A stretch of 64,000 nucleotides of DNA, from assembly GCF_000801105.2 (NCBI RefSeq), contig NC_079515.1:28543407-28607406 (forward strand). Reading direction: 5' to 3'. Position numbers and translations under genes: made by a program. Position 1 is the first letter of the stretch. Each line of letters starts with the position of its first letter. Positions 11,732-24,652 of this stretch are shown in pieces. Source of the DNA: Raphanus sativus (taxonomy: Eukaryota; Streptophyta; Magnoliopsida; Brassicales; Brassicaceae). The notes under the pieces were generated by a model. The model saw only the letters and a program-made list of their open reading frames with translations, made no database searches and was not told the origin of the DNA.

Positions 11732-12349
11732 GGGCCTGACTGGTGTAACCGCAGCGGTTGCGGTTGCGGTTGCGGGAGTTTGCGGGTGCGGGTGGTTGCG
11801 GTTTTAAACGTTTTTTAGAGATTTGTACGACTGGTATAGCTGTTAGAAATTGTTGCGTTTGCGGGACTCTTATGACTGGTAAACTACAAAACGCAACATC
11901 TGTTAAATAATAATTTAACAATATTTACATTTTATGTAATTATAAAAATATTAAAAATCATAATAATATGATAAATATAAAATTTATATTTATAAAATCA
12001 TATTATTCAATTTTAAAAATTTATAGAAAATATTTTAGTTTTGAATTTTATAATATAAATTGAAATATAATATGAATACATTTTACAATTTCTATTATTT
12101 CAATTGAAAATTTTTATTGGATATTTTTAGTATTATTTTTATTTATTCTGTTTTTAAAGAAAAAAAATTTACCCTCCCGCAACCGCCCGCAACCGCAAAC
12201 GCTAGCTGGAACCAGCTTTTGATTTTAAGAGGTTCGGAGCGGTTTGAAGCGATTTGTAGCGTTTTCTGTGATTGTTTCGAAACGCCAACAACCGCTATAA
12301 ACCGCAAAAGCTGCGTTTGCGGGTGGTAGCGGGAAAACCAGTCGGCACC
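11732..12349. mobile_element. PIF/Harbinger (Tourist-like) MITE
   Basis: The termini GGGCCTGACTGGT and (inverted) GGTGCCGACTGGT are flanked on both sides by TTA, the standard PIF/Harbinger target. Subterminal regions at both ends are rich in GCGGTTGCGG/CCGCAACCGC repeats. The interior is AT-rich and carries no transposase. Confidence 0.7.
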
Positions 12350-15300
12350 TTAGTCGAGATGCAGTTTATCCATGGCGGCTCATCCGGATAGCTCACCCAC
12401 AATGTTGTAGGAAGGAAGTACATGTCCACACATAAACTATTCGTGCAGCCATCCACTATGTAAGAAGTTGATTGGAATAAGAAGTACTTCTATTCGTCTA
12501 TGATAGCACTTCTATTCATCCAAAGATTGCTGTTAGTTACACATAAAATTGTCCGATTACAATTCATACCAAACTTGTCTCCAAAAACACTCGATAAAAG
12601 AACTGAGAGCTGACTTATTGTTAGACATGGGTTTAGCATCTTTGACAAATCCATTCCCAAATTTATATTGGTCCAATTAGTAAAATGGAACTCCACAAAG
12701 AAAGAAGTCACTAAAAAACCTGCGGAGACAAAGAAGTCAAATGATAAAAGGTAAAATATGTTAAAAGACAAAAGCAATAATCTAGAAAGAAAAAGAAATC
12801 AAGCATCGCCGACAATTTTTTTTATGAAGAGCCGAGAACTCACTAAAACGTCTTTTCACGTTTGTAATGAACTACTGTTGACTTGATCTCTATTCAAAAT
12901 GAAACTTCTTTTATGTTATTTGCTTTCAATACGAAAACTTCTTCTAAACCTCAAATCAAATCGTGCTCTTATCAAATTTGCTGTACATCAAGTTTTGGAT
13001 TCATTTGGGGAATTATAAAAATATAGTTTTTGTTTCCTAGGATAATATATTACCTAACACGAACATGACATTGTGACTTGTATGTATGTATTTTCGTAGT
13101 AAAGGGACACATGCTATGAACAATTAATTATCATAAAAAACATTGTGTGAACAATATATACCCTACGTTCTCCCAAATTTTCTACATATCACACGCATCA
13201 TCTAGACGGTCACATAAATGATATCTACCTTATTGTTTCCGGTCCCACTTGTATAACCATGTCAAATGAATAATTTATTGTTTCAGTCACTTGTCATTTG
13301 TCATGCAACTGCAACTAATCTTCCGAGTGTCATCGTTAATATTTAAATCAAAGTTTTTTTTTTGCTAAAAATATTTAAATCAAAGTTAACAGTAATAAAC
13401 AATAAATTTCATTAAAATAAATTAACAGTGATTAGAGTGACTACCCGTTCGCCACAATATATTTTAGTAATCAGTGACCTCTAATTAGTAACCAATAATT
13501 TGTTGGTGTCTAAACAATAATGTTAAAAACTATAGAATATTAGAGGAATTTGATAAGTGACTTAAAACATGATTTTGAATACAATTTTACATCTTAAATT
13601 CAATCAACTGCCAAGAGTTAAAAATTTATTGAAATTAATACTATATCCTAATCACCAAAAAAAACACATAGACATTTTTATCACTATACCCTTACAAAGA
13701 ACTCGGCACAATGAAGAAGTTTTGTCAAGTATTTAATTTAAAAGTTAATTTGTAAAAGTTTGAAAAAATAATTTGATTGAAAATAAAGTAAATAATATAA
13801 ATATAAGCAATTTTAAATCATGTAAACTGAAATTTAGTAAAACTGTTTTTTTCGTATAGATGCGTGAATATAAAAATGGTCAAGGGCGTCAACTCGACAA
13901 GTTAATCTTTGCAATTTTTGGCTATTTTTCGGGATCAGAAGATCGATGATTTTTTGAGATTTGTTTTGGATTAACCTCGATTTTTTACTTGGTGACTATG
14001 TGTCCGATAAGTTGGTTGGAGGAGCAGCAAAGCATCCTTATAGCCTTCCACAACACGAACGAGAAGACAATCTTCATCACCTATTATTCACCTACGTCCC
14101 CTTCAAGTGATTCAGGGAGATACAACTAGTCTAGAGCAGTACCAGTAATAATCCATGTGTCATTCGATCGATATTCTCAAGACAAAACATGTGCACTTAC
14201 ACATTTCCGTCCACATCGGCTTTGTATAGAATGTCTCAAAAATTTGACCTGGAGAGGCATAACCGTCACATCGACTCTTGACACAAAGTTTCAAAAGTCG
14301 ACTGAAGATGCACATCACTATGCATCGTCATGCAGCCACACGGTTGAGGGTAGCTAACCATATCATATGTGTCTTTGTTTCATGCCTGAATTTTGTTTGG
14401 TACGACCTTGGAGAAAGCACAACACTCAGGTGGAACAATTGACTATCCAGACACTCTACCTAGTGTTAGACCCTCATGGATCACTCCTAACCAAAAGTAT
14501 GTGGCCTGACGGGTTTCCCTCGTTACAACATGCTCAAACATGTTATACCCTCTAAGCCAAGGTCCGAACGATATAACACAATCGCACAAGTATATACATC
14601 ATATCAATATATCACGAGTATATTATACCCCCAAGCTGAGACCCAAACTATATAACCCAATATTTCTCACAAACATCAATCATGATTATATCATCGTATT
14701 ACTAAACATGCAACCTAGTAATGCAACAATCAACACTCTTGTTTTACAATCCAACTTCATCGGTGATTCAAGTAACTTATGACAATCAGATCCTCTTGTC
14801 TTACTTAAAACCCATGGTACTCCAATTGTATTCATCTAATATTAATCTCATTTTGTTGTGGATAGAACAAAAAAAATTCTATCTCTTTATGGCCAAATAC
14901 CAATTATGCTCTTCTTATATTGGCCCTTTTGAACTGTGTCTTCAACGTTTACTAGTCCTCAACCATCTTGAAATGTTCATATGTTCTCTCTTATTTTCCT
15001 TTACTTTTCTGCTAGTTTATGATGTTTGCCACTTCCCTTATGTTTAACAATTCCCTTCATTCATGAACTAAATTATATCAGTTCTTTTAAAGCAGACTTC
15101 AAATAGCTTCTAAAAATAACTCTATGTGAATTTCCCAGAAATTTTCCTCATCGTCCTACATCTCGGTTTTGTTTCCGTGAAGACTTAAAATCGTAGGATC
15201 TTTCACTTTTTAGTTTCCTTCATGCTATACACATGGATCATTCTAAGTATGTGCTACTAGTTCAGATGTATGCTAACCCCTAGCACTCGGATTTAGCCAT

Positions 15301-18300
15301 ATCTTCAGAAAATGAAAATGTGGAATATAGGATCAATGAAATATTTGAAGATAACACCTCTGATCTGGAAATTTAACTCGATTGACCGTGCAACAATCAA
15401 ACAAGAACATGCACGATCAATGTATGCCAACTTAAACAAGACCCAAGATGCTACTCCCCAAAAATACACGTTCTCCTATTCCCAACATAACCTTCTCTTG
15501 TTCTGATCAATATACTTCTATAGTGAACCAAATCTTTTGACATAGTACTTGATCTTGAGGCTTCATTAAATTTGCATAGATGCACAATGTAAGCTGATTT
15601 CATCTTTCTCCTCAGTTATCACCATCTTTATACTTTGTCCTTCTTCTGAAAACCTTTATCTTCATGGTAGCATTCAAGTTGTCATCCTTGAGTTGTACAT
15701 TTCATCTTATAAAATACGCTCCATTCTACTACCCACTCTTGATTTATAACTTCATGATTCTTTGGATCCTTCATCTTCCTTTGATCCCATCATATTATCA
15801 ATGTCTAAATCAACATCTCGGTCCATTCATCATCTTGATTCCATGGCAAATTTGAACACAATATCTCATAGGAACATGGCGAACCATGCTCTTACACCAT
15901 TTTGTTGTAGTACCCCTGATCCAACCTAAGTTAAAGTTGATTAGTTAGTCGTGCAACAGTTAATTAAGAACATGCACGACCAACTCAATAACTTGACGCT
16001 GCTAACACATGCCCAAACATTCAATCCCATGTTCCCAAATTAATTCTGAACGCCAAAAGGATTTTCTTCCAATTTAAGATTTTGCAATCCGATTCTGAAA
16101 CCGTTAGTTGGTTCATTCTGAGCTAGGACTAATGTCATATTGAACCTTCACATTTTCACAAACCTTTATTTATTTATATAACAGTTAGGTTTAAACTTAC
16201 TACATATTACAATACATATTTTCTGAAAAGAACACGACGCCATCGACACCGTTTTTTTGCAATAAAAATAATACTCCTATAGTCAGAACTTGGACTTGCG
16301 TCTAATTTATGTGTTTTTTTTTTGGAACTTAAGAGCCATTTATGTTTAAAGTACATGGAAAGAAGCTCTTGCTAAACCCTTTTTTTATGAAGGTTAACAA
16401 TGTTAGGTTTGAAGCTTCGTGTTAGGGGAATACTATATTTCTTTCTCTAAACCCATTGTTACGCGTGAAACTAAAAAATATTTTAACTGAAAGTTGAAAG
16501 ACTGGATAAACAATTAAATCATGATTTTCTTTTTGACACCAACAGAAATCTTTTTAGCAAAAAAAAGACACCAACAGAAATCAAGGCTGCGTCAGAAAAA
16601 AAAAGAAATTGTTTTTATATAAATTTCCGGCCCATGTGAAAATCAGAAAGTCACAAGTCACAACACTAGATGAGTGTTGTACCTAAAAATCCAAGATATG
16701 CAATAAACGTATGAGTTTGTATGTGTTTGCTTGGTTTCTTACAAGAGAGGTTGACAGTGTTTGGGGTGTGTCGTACTCTTGCCTTCTTGCCAGTTGTTTG
16801 ACGGAGTAATACCAAAAGTAACAAAAATTAAAGAAAGGGAAAACGACAAACAAACGATAGGCAACCAGTAAGAAATAAATAATTGCGGAGAAAAAAAGAA
16901 GAATGATTGCCGAAAGAAAGAAAATACAGAAAGGGACCCATGTGGTTTTATGCGCACGTGCAACTCTCCACTCTTTTAAAAATCAAAATCTATTATTTAT
17001 CAAATTAAACAATCCATGTTTCAAAAAAAAAATCAAATTAAACAATCCACAAAAATCAAACTTCTATGAAAAGAACCTAACCATTTTTCAGAACATATGA
17101 AACCTAACCATTAGATTAACCATATATTCTGTTTTTCTGTTTCTTGGTTGAGTATTCAACTTGTTTAGTTTACGGTGTTAGAATATTAGATCACGAGCTA
17201 AACATGAACAAGTTATATATCGATTTTCTTCATTCATCGCAGCACTTATTGCTTATGCTGGACTGATCACTTAATGTATGAATATATGCTTAATTTATTC
17301 ATCAAAATTGTTATAAGGTTGTTGACATTGAATGAATAAACATTGCATTTCTAGCCAACAAATTTGTTAGGATGTTTTGTGAACATATCAGACTTGATCT
17401 TAATTTTTATCCTTGTGTCTCAGTCCAAATGAAAGACTATGTACTGAGATCGATTGACAAAAGATGAAGCTCCACGACAGTGGGCTGATCTATTTGTGTG
17501 TTTCGAGTTCTAGACTTGTGTTTAATTAAACTTGAATAATTTTTTGGTTCACATCTATTTGACACCCGATTAAATCACTCTAGGCTAGCATTTTAATCAT
17601 CAGAAAACCCAAAATCAAACATGTTACTTGCTTACTATGATTTCTCAATCTTCAAAAATCAGTCATTGTTTTAGCTTAATATTGAACCCATAAGGATCTT
17701 AAATTGAATCTAGACATATTACAACAACACTATTAACTTGACAGTAGAAATGATTCATTTTTAGTGTATCAGTTTGATTTAGTTTTAAACCAAACAAAAA
17801 TGAAACCAAAGTATTTATTTAATTAGATTAACAAAATATATTAATAATATTAAGATTTAAGATTTATTTTCATCTAACTTAAACAACTAAATGTAATTTT
17901 ATACATTTTACTTCTAAATAAACAGAAAATACAACTAAAATAAAATAAAAGACTCTGAATCTTCATAAAATTGATAAAATTCCAAAAAAAGAAAAAGAAA
18001 TGAAGATAAAATTCTAGACATGTTTGCTTGTTTACAAGTATACACATATTATTCAAATGATTTTAAACATATTTCTGATTTAAATTCAAATCCATAACTA
18101 TATTTAAAATTGTGATACTTGTTTGATTGCTTAAAATTATTACCTTATAATCTTATGAGTTTTCTAATATTGGCCTTATGATATTAAAATTACATATTTC
18201 ATGAAATTTATTATATTATTACATGGTTAAATGAGAAATGATTGTGAAAAACTGAATATAAGTGGTATAACCATATTTTCTTGAGCCAAGTACAAGAAAC

Positions 18301-18400
18301 ATGAAAAAAAATAGGAAAGGGATTTGTGGAAGATATTTGTAAAACTGTAAACTTGGTAAAACTTTTGACCACAATTTTTTCTTCGGGGGGGGGGGGAAAG
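12350..18400. other. Long intergenic region, no gene recognised
   Basis: About 6 kb without a supported gene. From roughly 13.9 to 16.15 kb the base composition is less AT-rich and there are scattered frames of 60-108 codons, but none has a recognisable domain. Within it, a motif around GTGCAACAATCAAACAAGAAC occurs near 15390 and again in similar form near 15950. A TGTAGTACCCCTGATCC string near 15906 resembles an LTR start. A decayed LTR-type element is possible but cannot be shown. Confidence 0.45.
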
Positions 18401-18402
18401 AA

Positions 18403-19040
18403 TTGAAAATTTTAATTGGCACCCGGCCCATAAAGAACAAAAATACGAGATTTTCTCTCTCTCTCTCTCTATACAAGATTGATGTTGAATAAGAAGTTGA
18501 GAGAAACTATATTTTTATTATCCCCAGAGGAAGTCTCCTCTCTTTCGTTTGGATAACTCTGGATAAACCCCATTCAAAGAGACTAACATATTCTTTGTAT
18601 GAGTTGTACTCAGTTGATGTATGACTATGGATTCAATCAATTGACTAGAGTTAGTTTTGTTTGATGATGATGAAGATGAGTTCATTTGCGTTTCTATTTT
18701 TCTCTTGCATGGTAAGGGTTGAAAATTTTAATTGGCACCGGCCCATAAAGAACAAAAATACGAGATTTTTTTTCTCTCTCTCTCTCTCTATACAAGATTG
18801 ATGTTGAATAAGAAGTTGAGAGAAACCATATTTTTAATATCCCGAGAAGAAATCTCCTCTCTTTCGTTTGGATAACTCTAGATCAACTCCATTCAAAAAG
18901 ACTAACATATTCTTTGTATGAGTTCTACTCAGTTGATGTATGACTATGGATTCAATCAATTGACTAGAGTTAGTTTTGTTTGATGGTGATGAAGATGAGT
19001 TCATTTGCGTTTCTATTTTTCTCTTGCATGGTAAGGGTTG
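18403..19040. repeat. Tandem duplication of a unit of about 318 bp
   Basis: Copy 1 (18403-18718) and copy 2 (18719-19040) share the full order of landmarks: GAAAATTTTAATTGGCACC, a short (CT)n tract, ACAAGATTGATGTTGAATAA, GGATTCAATCAATTGACTAG and GCATGGTAAGGGTT. Differences are scattered substitutions and a few indels. No coding content was recognised. Confidence 0.88.
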
Positions 19041-19054
19041 ACTTGTACCTTTTT

Positions 19055-19261
19055 TTGATAATCCAGTAATCGACTAGCCCATCGGGCCTAAGCCCATGCC
19101 ATTACAGGATTTTTAAGCCTCCACTTAAGGACCCCTGGTTACGCGAAGTGGTCTGGAAGGCGAGAGGAGCCCATGTGAAAACTCTCGTGGCCAACGCGGA
19201 TCGAACCCAGGGCGGGCACTCCAGCCGGAGTTCCTTTACCACTAGGCCAACACGCGTTGGT
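19055..19261 (-). mobile_element. tRNA-derived SINE (minus strand)
   Basis: Read on the minus strand, a pol III A box (TTGGCCTAGTGGTAAAGG) and B box (GGGTTCGATCC) lie at the 5' part. The 3' part ends in an A-rich tail at about 19055. A target duplication of TTGACTTGTACCTTTTT flanks it (19038-19054 and 19262-19278). It inserted just after the second copy of the 318-bp tandem repeat. Confidence 0.88.
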
Positions 19262-19864
19262 TTGACTTGTACCTTTTTATCGCTTATTTTTGTTTTGCAC
19301 ATTTCCAACATCTTTGTTAAAGTTGTACTAAGTTATACAAAATTTTATAGTTTCACTGATTTTTTGAGTTGTGTCATTATATTTATGGGTTCATTTTTTC
19401 TCATTTTCAATGTGTAATTCATGGTTCGTTATTTTGTAAAAGAGTCTTTTGAGAAAGATTCGACACATTTCCTGTTAGAAGATTATTCTATCTCTGGTGA
19501 TAAAAATATGATGGAAAATAGGTAGAATCAAAAATATGGATTTGTTTTAGTGGAGAAGAAGAAGAAACTAGAAGTAAGTAAAACCTAAATTACTTAAATT
19601 AATTTTGGTGAAGAAGAAGAAGAAATTAGAAGTAAGTAAAACCTAAATTACTTAATTAATTTTGGTAGTTTTTGAATAAATTAATAGATTGACCCGATGG
19701 ATATCCAATTGGATTGAACAATCTTTTTTGGGTGAATTATAATTATTTTAATTTTACCTTGTTTTCTGGTTATTTACTCTATTTTGTATTTAAATAAAGA
19801 TTAATTAAAAAGGAAAAATTGAGAAGGATAATACTGGAAAGCTTTTTGGCAATAAAAACATATA

Positions 19865-20131
19865 CTCCCTCTGTTTTTAAATAATACATGTTTTGAGATT
19901 TTCACACTTTTTAATAAAACATATTAAAATTTACTTATTAGTGCATAGTTTTTTGTTATTTTATATTTCCTATATTTCTAAATCAATAAAATTTCAAAAA
20001 ATGCAATTAATGTTTTTGAGATTCACAATTATTCATAATTAGTTGACAAAAATTACATTGAAAATATGAAAAATACATCTTTTTGAAACAAAAAAATTCC
20101 TAAAACATACATCTTAAAAAAATAGAGGGAG
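19865..20131. mobile_element. Stowaway MITE
   Basis: The termini CTCCCTCTGTTTTTAAATAA and (inverted) CTCCCTCTATTTTTTTAAGA are flanked by TA on both sides. These are the diagnostic end and target of Tc1/mariner-derived Stowaway MITEs. It is 267 bp, AT-rich and non-coding, and lies about 330 bp upstream of the RCC1-family start codon. Confidence 0.88.
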
Positions 20132-20460
20132 TAAGACTTTTATCTCTTTATTTAGATATCACATATTTTAAATTTTCGAAAAGAAGTAGCACACTCAGTG
20201 GCATAACATTGGGAAGACCTTGAATTTTGGACTATTTAAGGAAACCATAGTATTGAAATTAAGATTGTGCACTATAGTAGTTAGCTACTTTAGTTTTTTT
20301 AAATTTAAAATTCGATTATAACTTAATACATTTTCAAAGAATATAAATGCATTACGCTATGAGAGAGAGAGAGAGAGTACACAAATAAGTTAAAAAAGAC
20401 GCAAATAATTTATACACACACTCTCTTCTCTCCTTCCTCTTGTTCTTCTCTGACAAACTA

Positions 20461-21272
20461 ATGGGAGAACAGCACATCTCAGCTACAGTTCCCCGTGACA
20501 GAACAGATGAACAGGTTTTGATTAACATTTCTCAATTCTGAATTCTGCTATGCTTTACCTTATACTTTGATTGTTTTTTCTACATTGAATCATCTCTTTC
20601 TTCTCAATGATTCCTTTTTCGTTGTTTACTATACAGTTTTCTAGTCATATAAACTTAGAAAGAGATTATTGTTGTGTGTTCATTCCATTACTAGTTCTTT
20701 TCTTTAAACGTTATTTGTTAATTCCATTACCAGCCCTTGTCTTCAAACGTTCTGTTTTCTTGAACACAATAAGAATTACTTCTCACTTCTCAGGATATCT
20801 CATAGGTCTGTTAATAGTAAACTTAGAATTATATAAGAGATCTGTATAGACCATCATAAAAAACTCGAGATCTTTCTGCAAGAAAACAATTCAGTGTTAG
20901 CATTTTTGGTATATGATGATTGATCGTTTTGTTGCAGGCAATCTTGGCTTTGAAGAAAGGTGCACAACTTCTGAAATGTCGGAGAAGGGGAAACCCAAAA
21001 TTCTGTCCTTTTAAACTCTCAATGGTACATTCTTTTGGATCCTTGAATCGAAATCCCCACCATAATTTTGTAGAAAGCAAAGAAGAAAGTAATCATTGTA
21101 TTCTTTTGCTATTTTTTGAAGGATGAGAAGTATCTGATTTGGTACTCAGGACAAGATGAGAGACAGCTAAGATTGAGCTCGGTTATAACGATTGTTCGAG
21201 GACAGATCACGGTATGTAGTAGAATATAATATTTGGTTTGTTCCTTGAGATTAAAGGTGATGATGGAGCGTT

Positions 21273-21303
<31 letters not shown>

Positions 21304-24300
21304 ATTTAGCCGAACTTTCAGAAGCAAGGTCAACCGGATCGAAAAGAGCAGTCGTTTTCACTCATCTATGCAAATGGAGAACACACTCTTGATCTTGTAA
21401 GTTGGATTTTTCTTCAACAAAAATCAGGAATTTCTATAAATGTTTGCTGAACTTGTCTTTTGTTTGTTGGTGATATATATAATAGATATGCAAGGATAAA
21501 GCACAAGCAGACTCTTGGTTTAAAGGCCTTAGAGCTGTGATAACGAAGCACCACAATTCTAGATCTTCTGTGAATCTAAGGACAAGCAGGGGAGGAGCTC
21601 AAAGTTGTATCAATAGCCCTGCGGGTTTTATCCGTAGGAAACAGAATCTAGGACTTCTTGAACAAACCCCTGACTTCACTCAGGTAACTAACTCCTTCTC
21701 TTGAACTAACTCCTTGCTCAAAAAAAAAAAAAAAAAAAAAAACTAACTCCTTCTCTTCCTTGATATCGTTTCGCTGTACATTTCTTGATGTGTGTAGTTA
21801 TGTTCTTGTAGATACGCAGTTTATGTGCAAGTCCATCCACATTACTTGAGGAACGGTGTTTATCGAACGGGTTGTCAGGCTCTTCAGACAGTTTCTACTC
21901 CGTGGAATCAGCTGGTTCAGATGGGTTCAGTCCTTACTATGATGATTCCAGGAGGTCAGACTGTGAAGACCAGACAGGTTCATCGGAGCTTAGCAAGCAT
22001 TCATCACAAAGATTTTACGTTTCTCCTCCTCACACTATAACTAGATCCAATGTCCTCAAGGACATAATGATATGGGGAGCTACAAGGGGACTCATCGAGG
22101 GATCAAAGAACCAGAACGATGCTTTGTCTCCTCAGCTTTTAGAGTCCGCCACCATGTTTGACGTACAGAGCATTTCTCTCGGCGCAAAACACGCTGCGCT
22201 GGTCACAAGACAAGGCGAAGTGTTCTGTTGGGGCGATGGAAACAGCGGTAAACTTGGACTCAAAGTTAACCTCGACGTGGACCATCCGAAACGCGTCGAG
22301 TCGCTCGAAGGTGTTGCGGTTGGATCGGTGGCTTGTAGTGATCACCAAACGTGTGCCGTCACCGCATCCGGAGAGCTGTATCTGTGGGGAACAGACGTTG
22401 GAACCGTTGGAGAAGAATCAGGAAGACAGTTCTTAACTCGGAAAATAGCTGATGCCTTTGGTGGAGGATCTTTGAGGGTTCACAGCGTCGCTTGCGGCGC
22501 GTGGCACACGGCGATCGTGACGTTCTCTGGTCAGCTTTACACTTACGGTAGTGGAACCTTTGGAGTTCTCGGACATGGGAGCGTTGAGAGTGTTGCAAAG
22601 CCGAAGGAAGTGGAGTCTCTGAAGCGGACCAAGGTACTCTCTGTTTCTTGTGGACCGTGGCACACGGCTGCTATAGTTGAAACAACCTCCACGGACAGGA
22701 GATATCACAATGCCAAGAGCTGTGGGAAGCTGTTTACTTGGGGAGATGGAGATAAAGGAAGGTTAGGTCACGTGGATAGCAAGGCAAAGCTCGTGCCAAC
22801 TTGTGTCTCCGAGTTAATCGATCAAGATTTCGTTAAAGTCTCGTGTGGATGGACTTTAACTGTTGCACTCAGCAGCAGAGGAACAGTTTATACAATGGGA
22901 AGCTCAGTTCATGGACAGTTGGGATGTCCACGCGCCAAGGATAAGTCGATAAATGCTGTTTTAGGCAACCTAACGAGACAGTTCGTTAAGGAGATTGCTT
23001 GCGGTTCACATCATGTGGCTGCGTTGACTTCTTTTGGTAATGTATATACTTGGGGAAAAGGCGCCAACGGACAACTAGGGTTAGGCGATGTTAGAGATAG
23101 GAACTCGCCGTCTCTTGTTGAGTCTTTAGGAGACAGGTTGGTGGAGAGTATAGCTTGTGGGTTGAGTTTAACGGCTGCGATTTGCTTACACAAAGAGATC
23201 TCTTTGACTGATCAAAGCGCGTGCAGTTCTTGCAAGTCGGCTTTTGGATTCACGAGGAAGAAACATAACTGTTACAACTGTGGTCTCTTGTTCTGCAATG
23301 CATGTAGTAGCAAGAAAGCAGTGAGTGCTTCCTTGGCACCGAACAAGAGCAAACTCTCTCGAGTTTGCGATTCTTGTTTCAATCATCTATGGAGGATAAC
23401 AGAGTCTTCAAAAAAGGTTAAGATGGAGAATCATACTCCAAGGATGCAGTTGGTCACTACTGCACGAAGGGTATCTGATGAATGGACAGAAAGTGAATCA
23501 GAGAATCAGAATATTCCACACGGTAATGGTTCTTCAGATGGACAGGCTCGATGGGGACAAGTCTCTGCTCCATCTCTGTTTCATTTTGACAAAATGTCAC
23601 TCTCTTTGACAAGTTGTGAGAATATATCAGCCTCGTCCAGAAGACCATCTTGTACAAAGATCTCGACCTCGTCTGAGACGAACAAGATCTTAATCGACGA
23701 AATCGAAAGGCTAAAGGCCGAGGTAAAGTTACACTTTACCTTCTCTTACCGGTACATATACAATAGTTTCATATTTTTCAAATATAGATTCCATTTTTTC
23801 TTGAAAATGTAGATAAGAAATCTCCAGAAGCAGTGTGAACTTGGTAATGAGAGGATTGAAGAATGTCAAAGAGAGTTTGAGAAGACATCAGAAGTTGCTA
23901 AAGAAGAAGCTGAGAAGGCTAATGTTGCTAAAGAGATAATAAAAGCTATGGCCTCAAGGGTAAAGATATATTTATATATATAAAAATATATTTATATATA
24001 TAAAAAGATATAATTTTATATATATTATTATTATTTTTGAGCGAAGAGTAAAGATATTAATTAGCAAACTTTGGTTTTTTCATATTTTTATTTTTTGGTT
24101 TATAACATGATCCACATTTCTGTCTATTTGCTTGCAGCTTCAGACGAATAAAGAGAAACCGAACAATCCTAAAATTGGCATTGCATGCAATCCGTCTCAA
24201 GTCTCGCCCATCTTCGATGATTCAGTGTCCATTCCATATCTCACACCAATTACCACGACATGTTCACAATCCAAAGGCAAACAAATTGTAGAAAAATGTT

Positions 24301-24652
24301 CTAGCCATGGCAGCAACATTAGGCTATTAGTAGATGCCTCGCCAGCCATCACAAGAACAGGGCATCTGCAAAATGGAACACAAGAACCGACAGCGGAACA
24401 AGTAGAGCAATTTGAGCCCGGTGTATATATAACTTTCACGGCCTTGCCTTGCGGTCAGAAGACGCTTAAACGCGTACGATTTAGGTAAAATATAATCTTG
24501 ATTTAGTTATATTAGGTTTGAGGTGTGCAAGTGATTATGTGATTGTTTCTTGTTTTGGTTGCAGTCGAAAGAGGTTTTCAGAGAAGGAAGCACAAAGATG
24601 GTGGGAGGAGAAGCAAGTTTTAGTCTATAACAAGTATGATGCTGAAGTATGA
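20461..24652 (+). CDS. PH-RCC1-FYVE-BRX domain protein (PRAF family, nine exons)
   Basis: Exons: 20461-20514, 20938-21024, 21122-21211, 21310-21396, 21486-21683, 21812-23722, 23813-23959, 24138-24484 and 24565-24652. All have GT-AG borders and they sum to 3009 nt (1002 aa). Order of domains: an N-terminal PH domain (about 20-130, with LIWYSGQDERQLRLSSV); seven RCC1 blade repeats (about 258-630, with recurrent VSCGxxHTAAI and WGxGxxGxLG); a FYVE zinc finger (about 638-698) with the plant form RKKHNCYNCG; a coiled coil (about 790-860); and a C-terminal BRX domain (about 945-1000, GVYITFTALPCG..RKRFSEKEAQRWW). Plant PRAF proteins bind phosphoinositides through PH and FYVE and act in membrane and polarity signalling; the RCC1 repeats are proposed to act on small GTPases. 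The closest remembered relative is At1g65920, a neighbour of cICDH and GAD2. CT-rich 5' leader sequence precedes the ATG. The gene is intact. Confidence 0.93.

Noticed and set aside
14157..15855. Cluster of frames of 60-108 codons
   Set aside because: No domain and no consistent frame or strand. The region may be an old transposon but not a gene.
19180..19261. tRNA-like A and B boxes
   Set aside because: The sequence does not fold into a full tRNA, and the poly(A) end and target duplication show it is a SINE.
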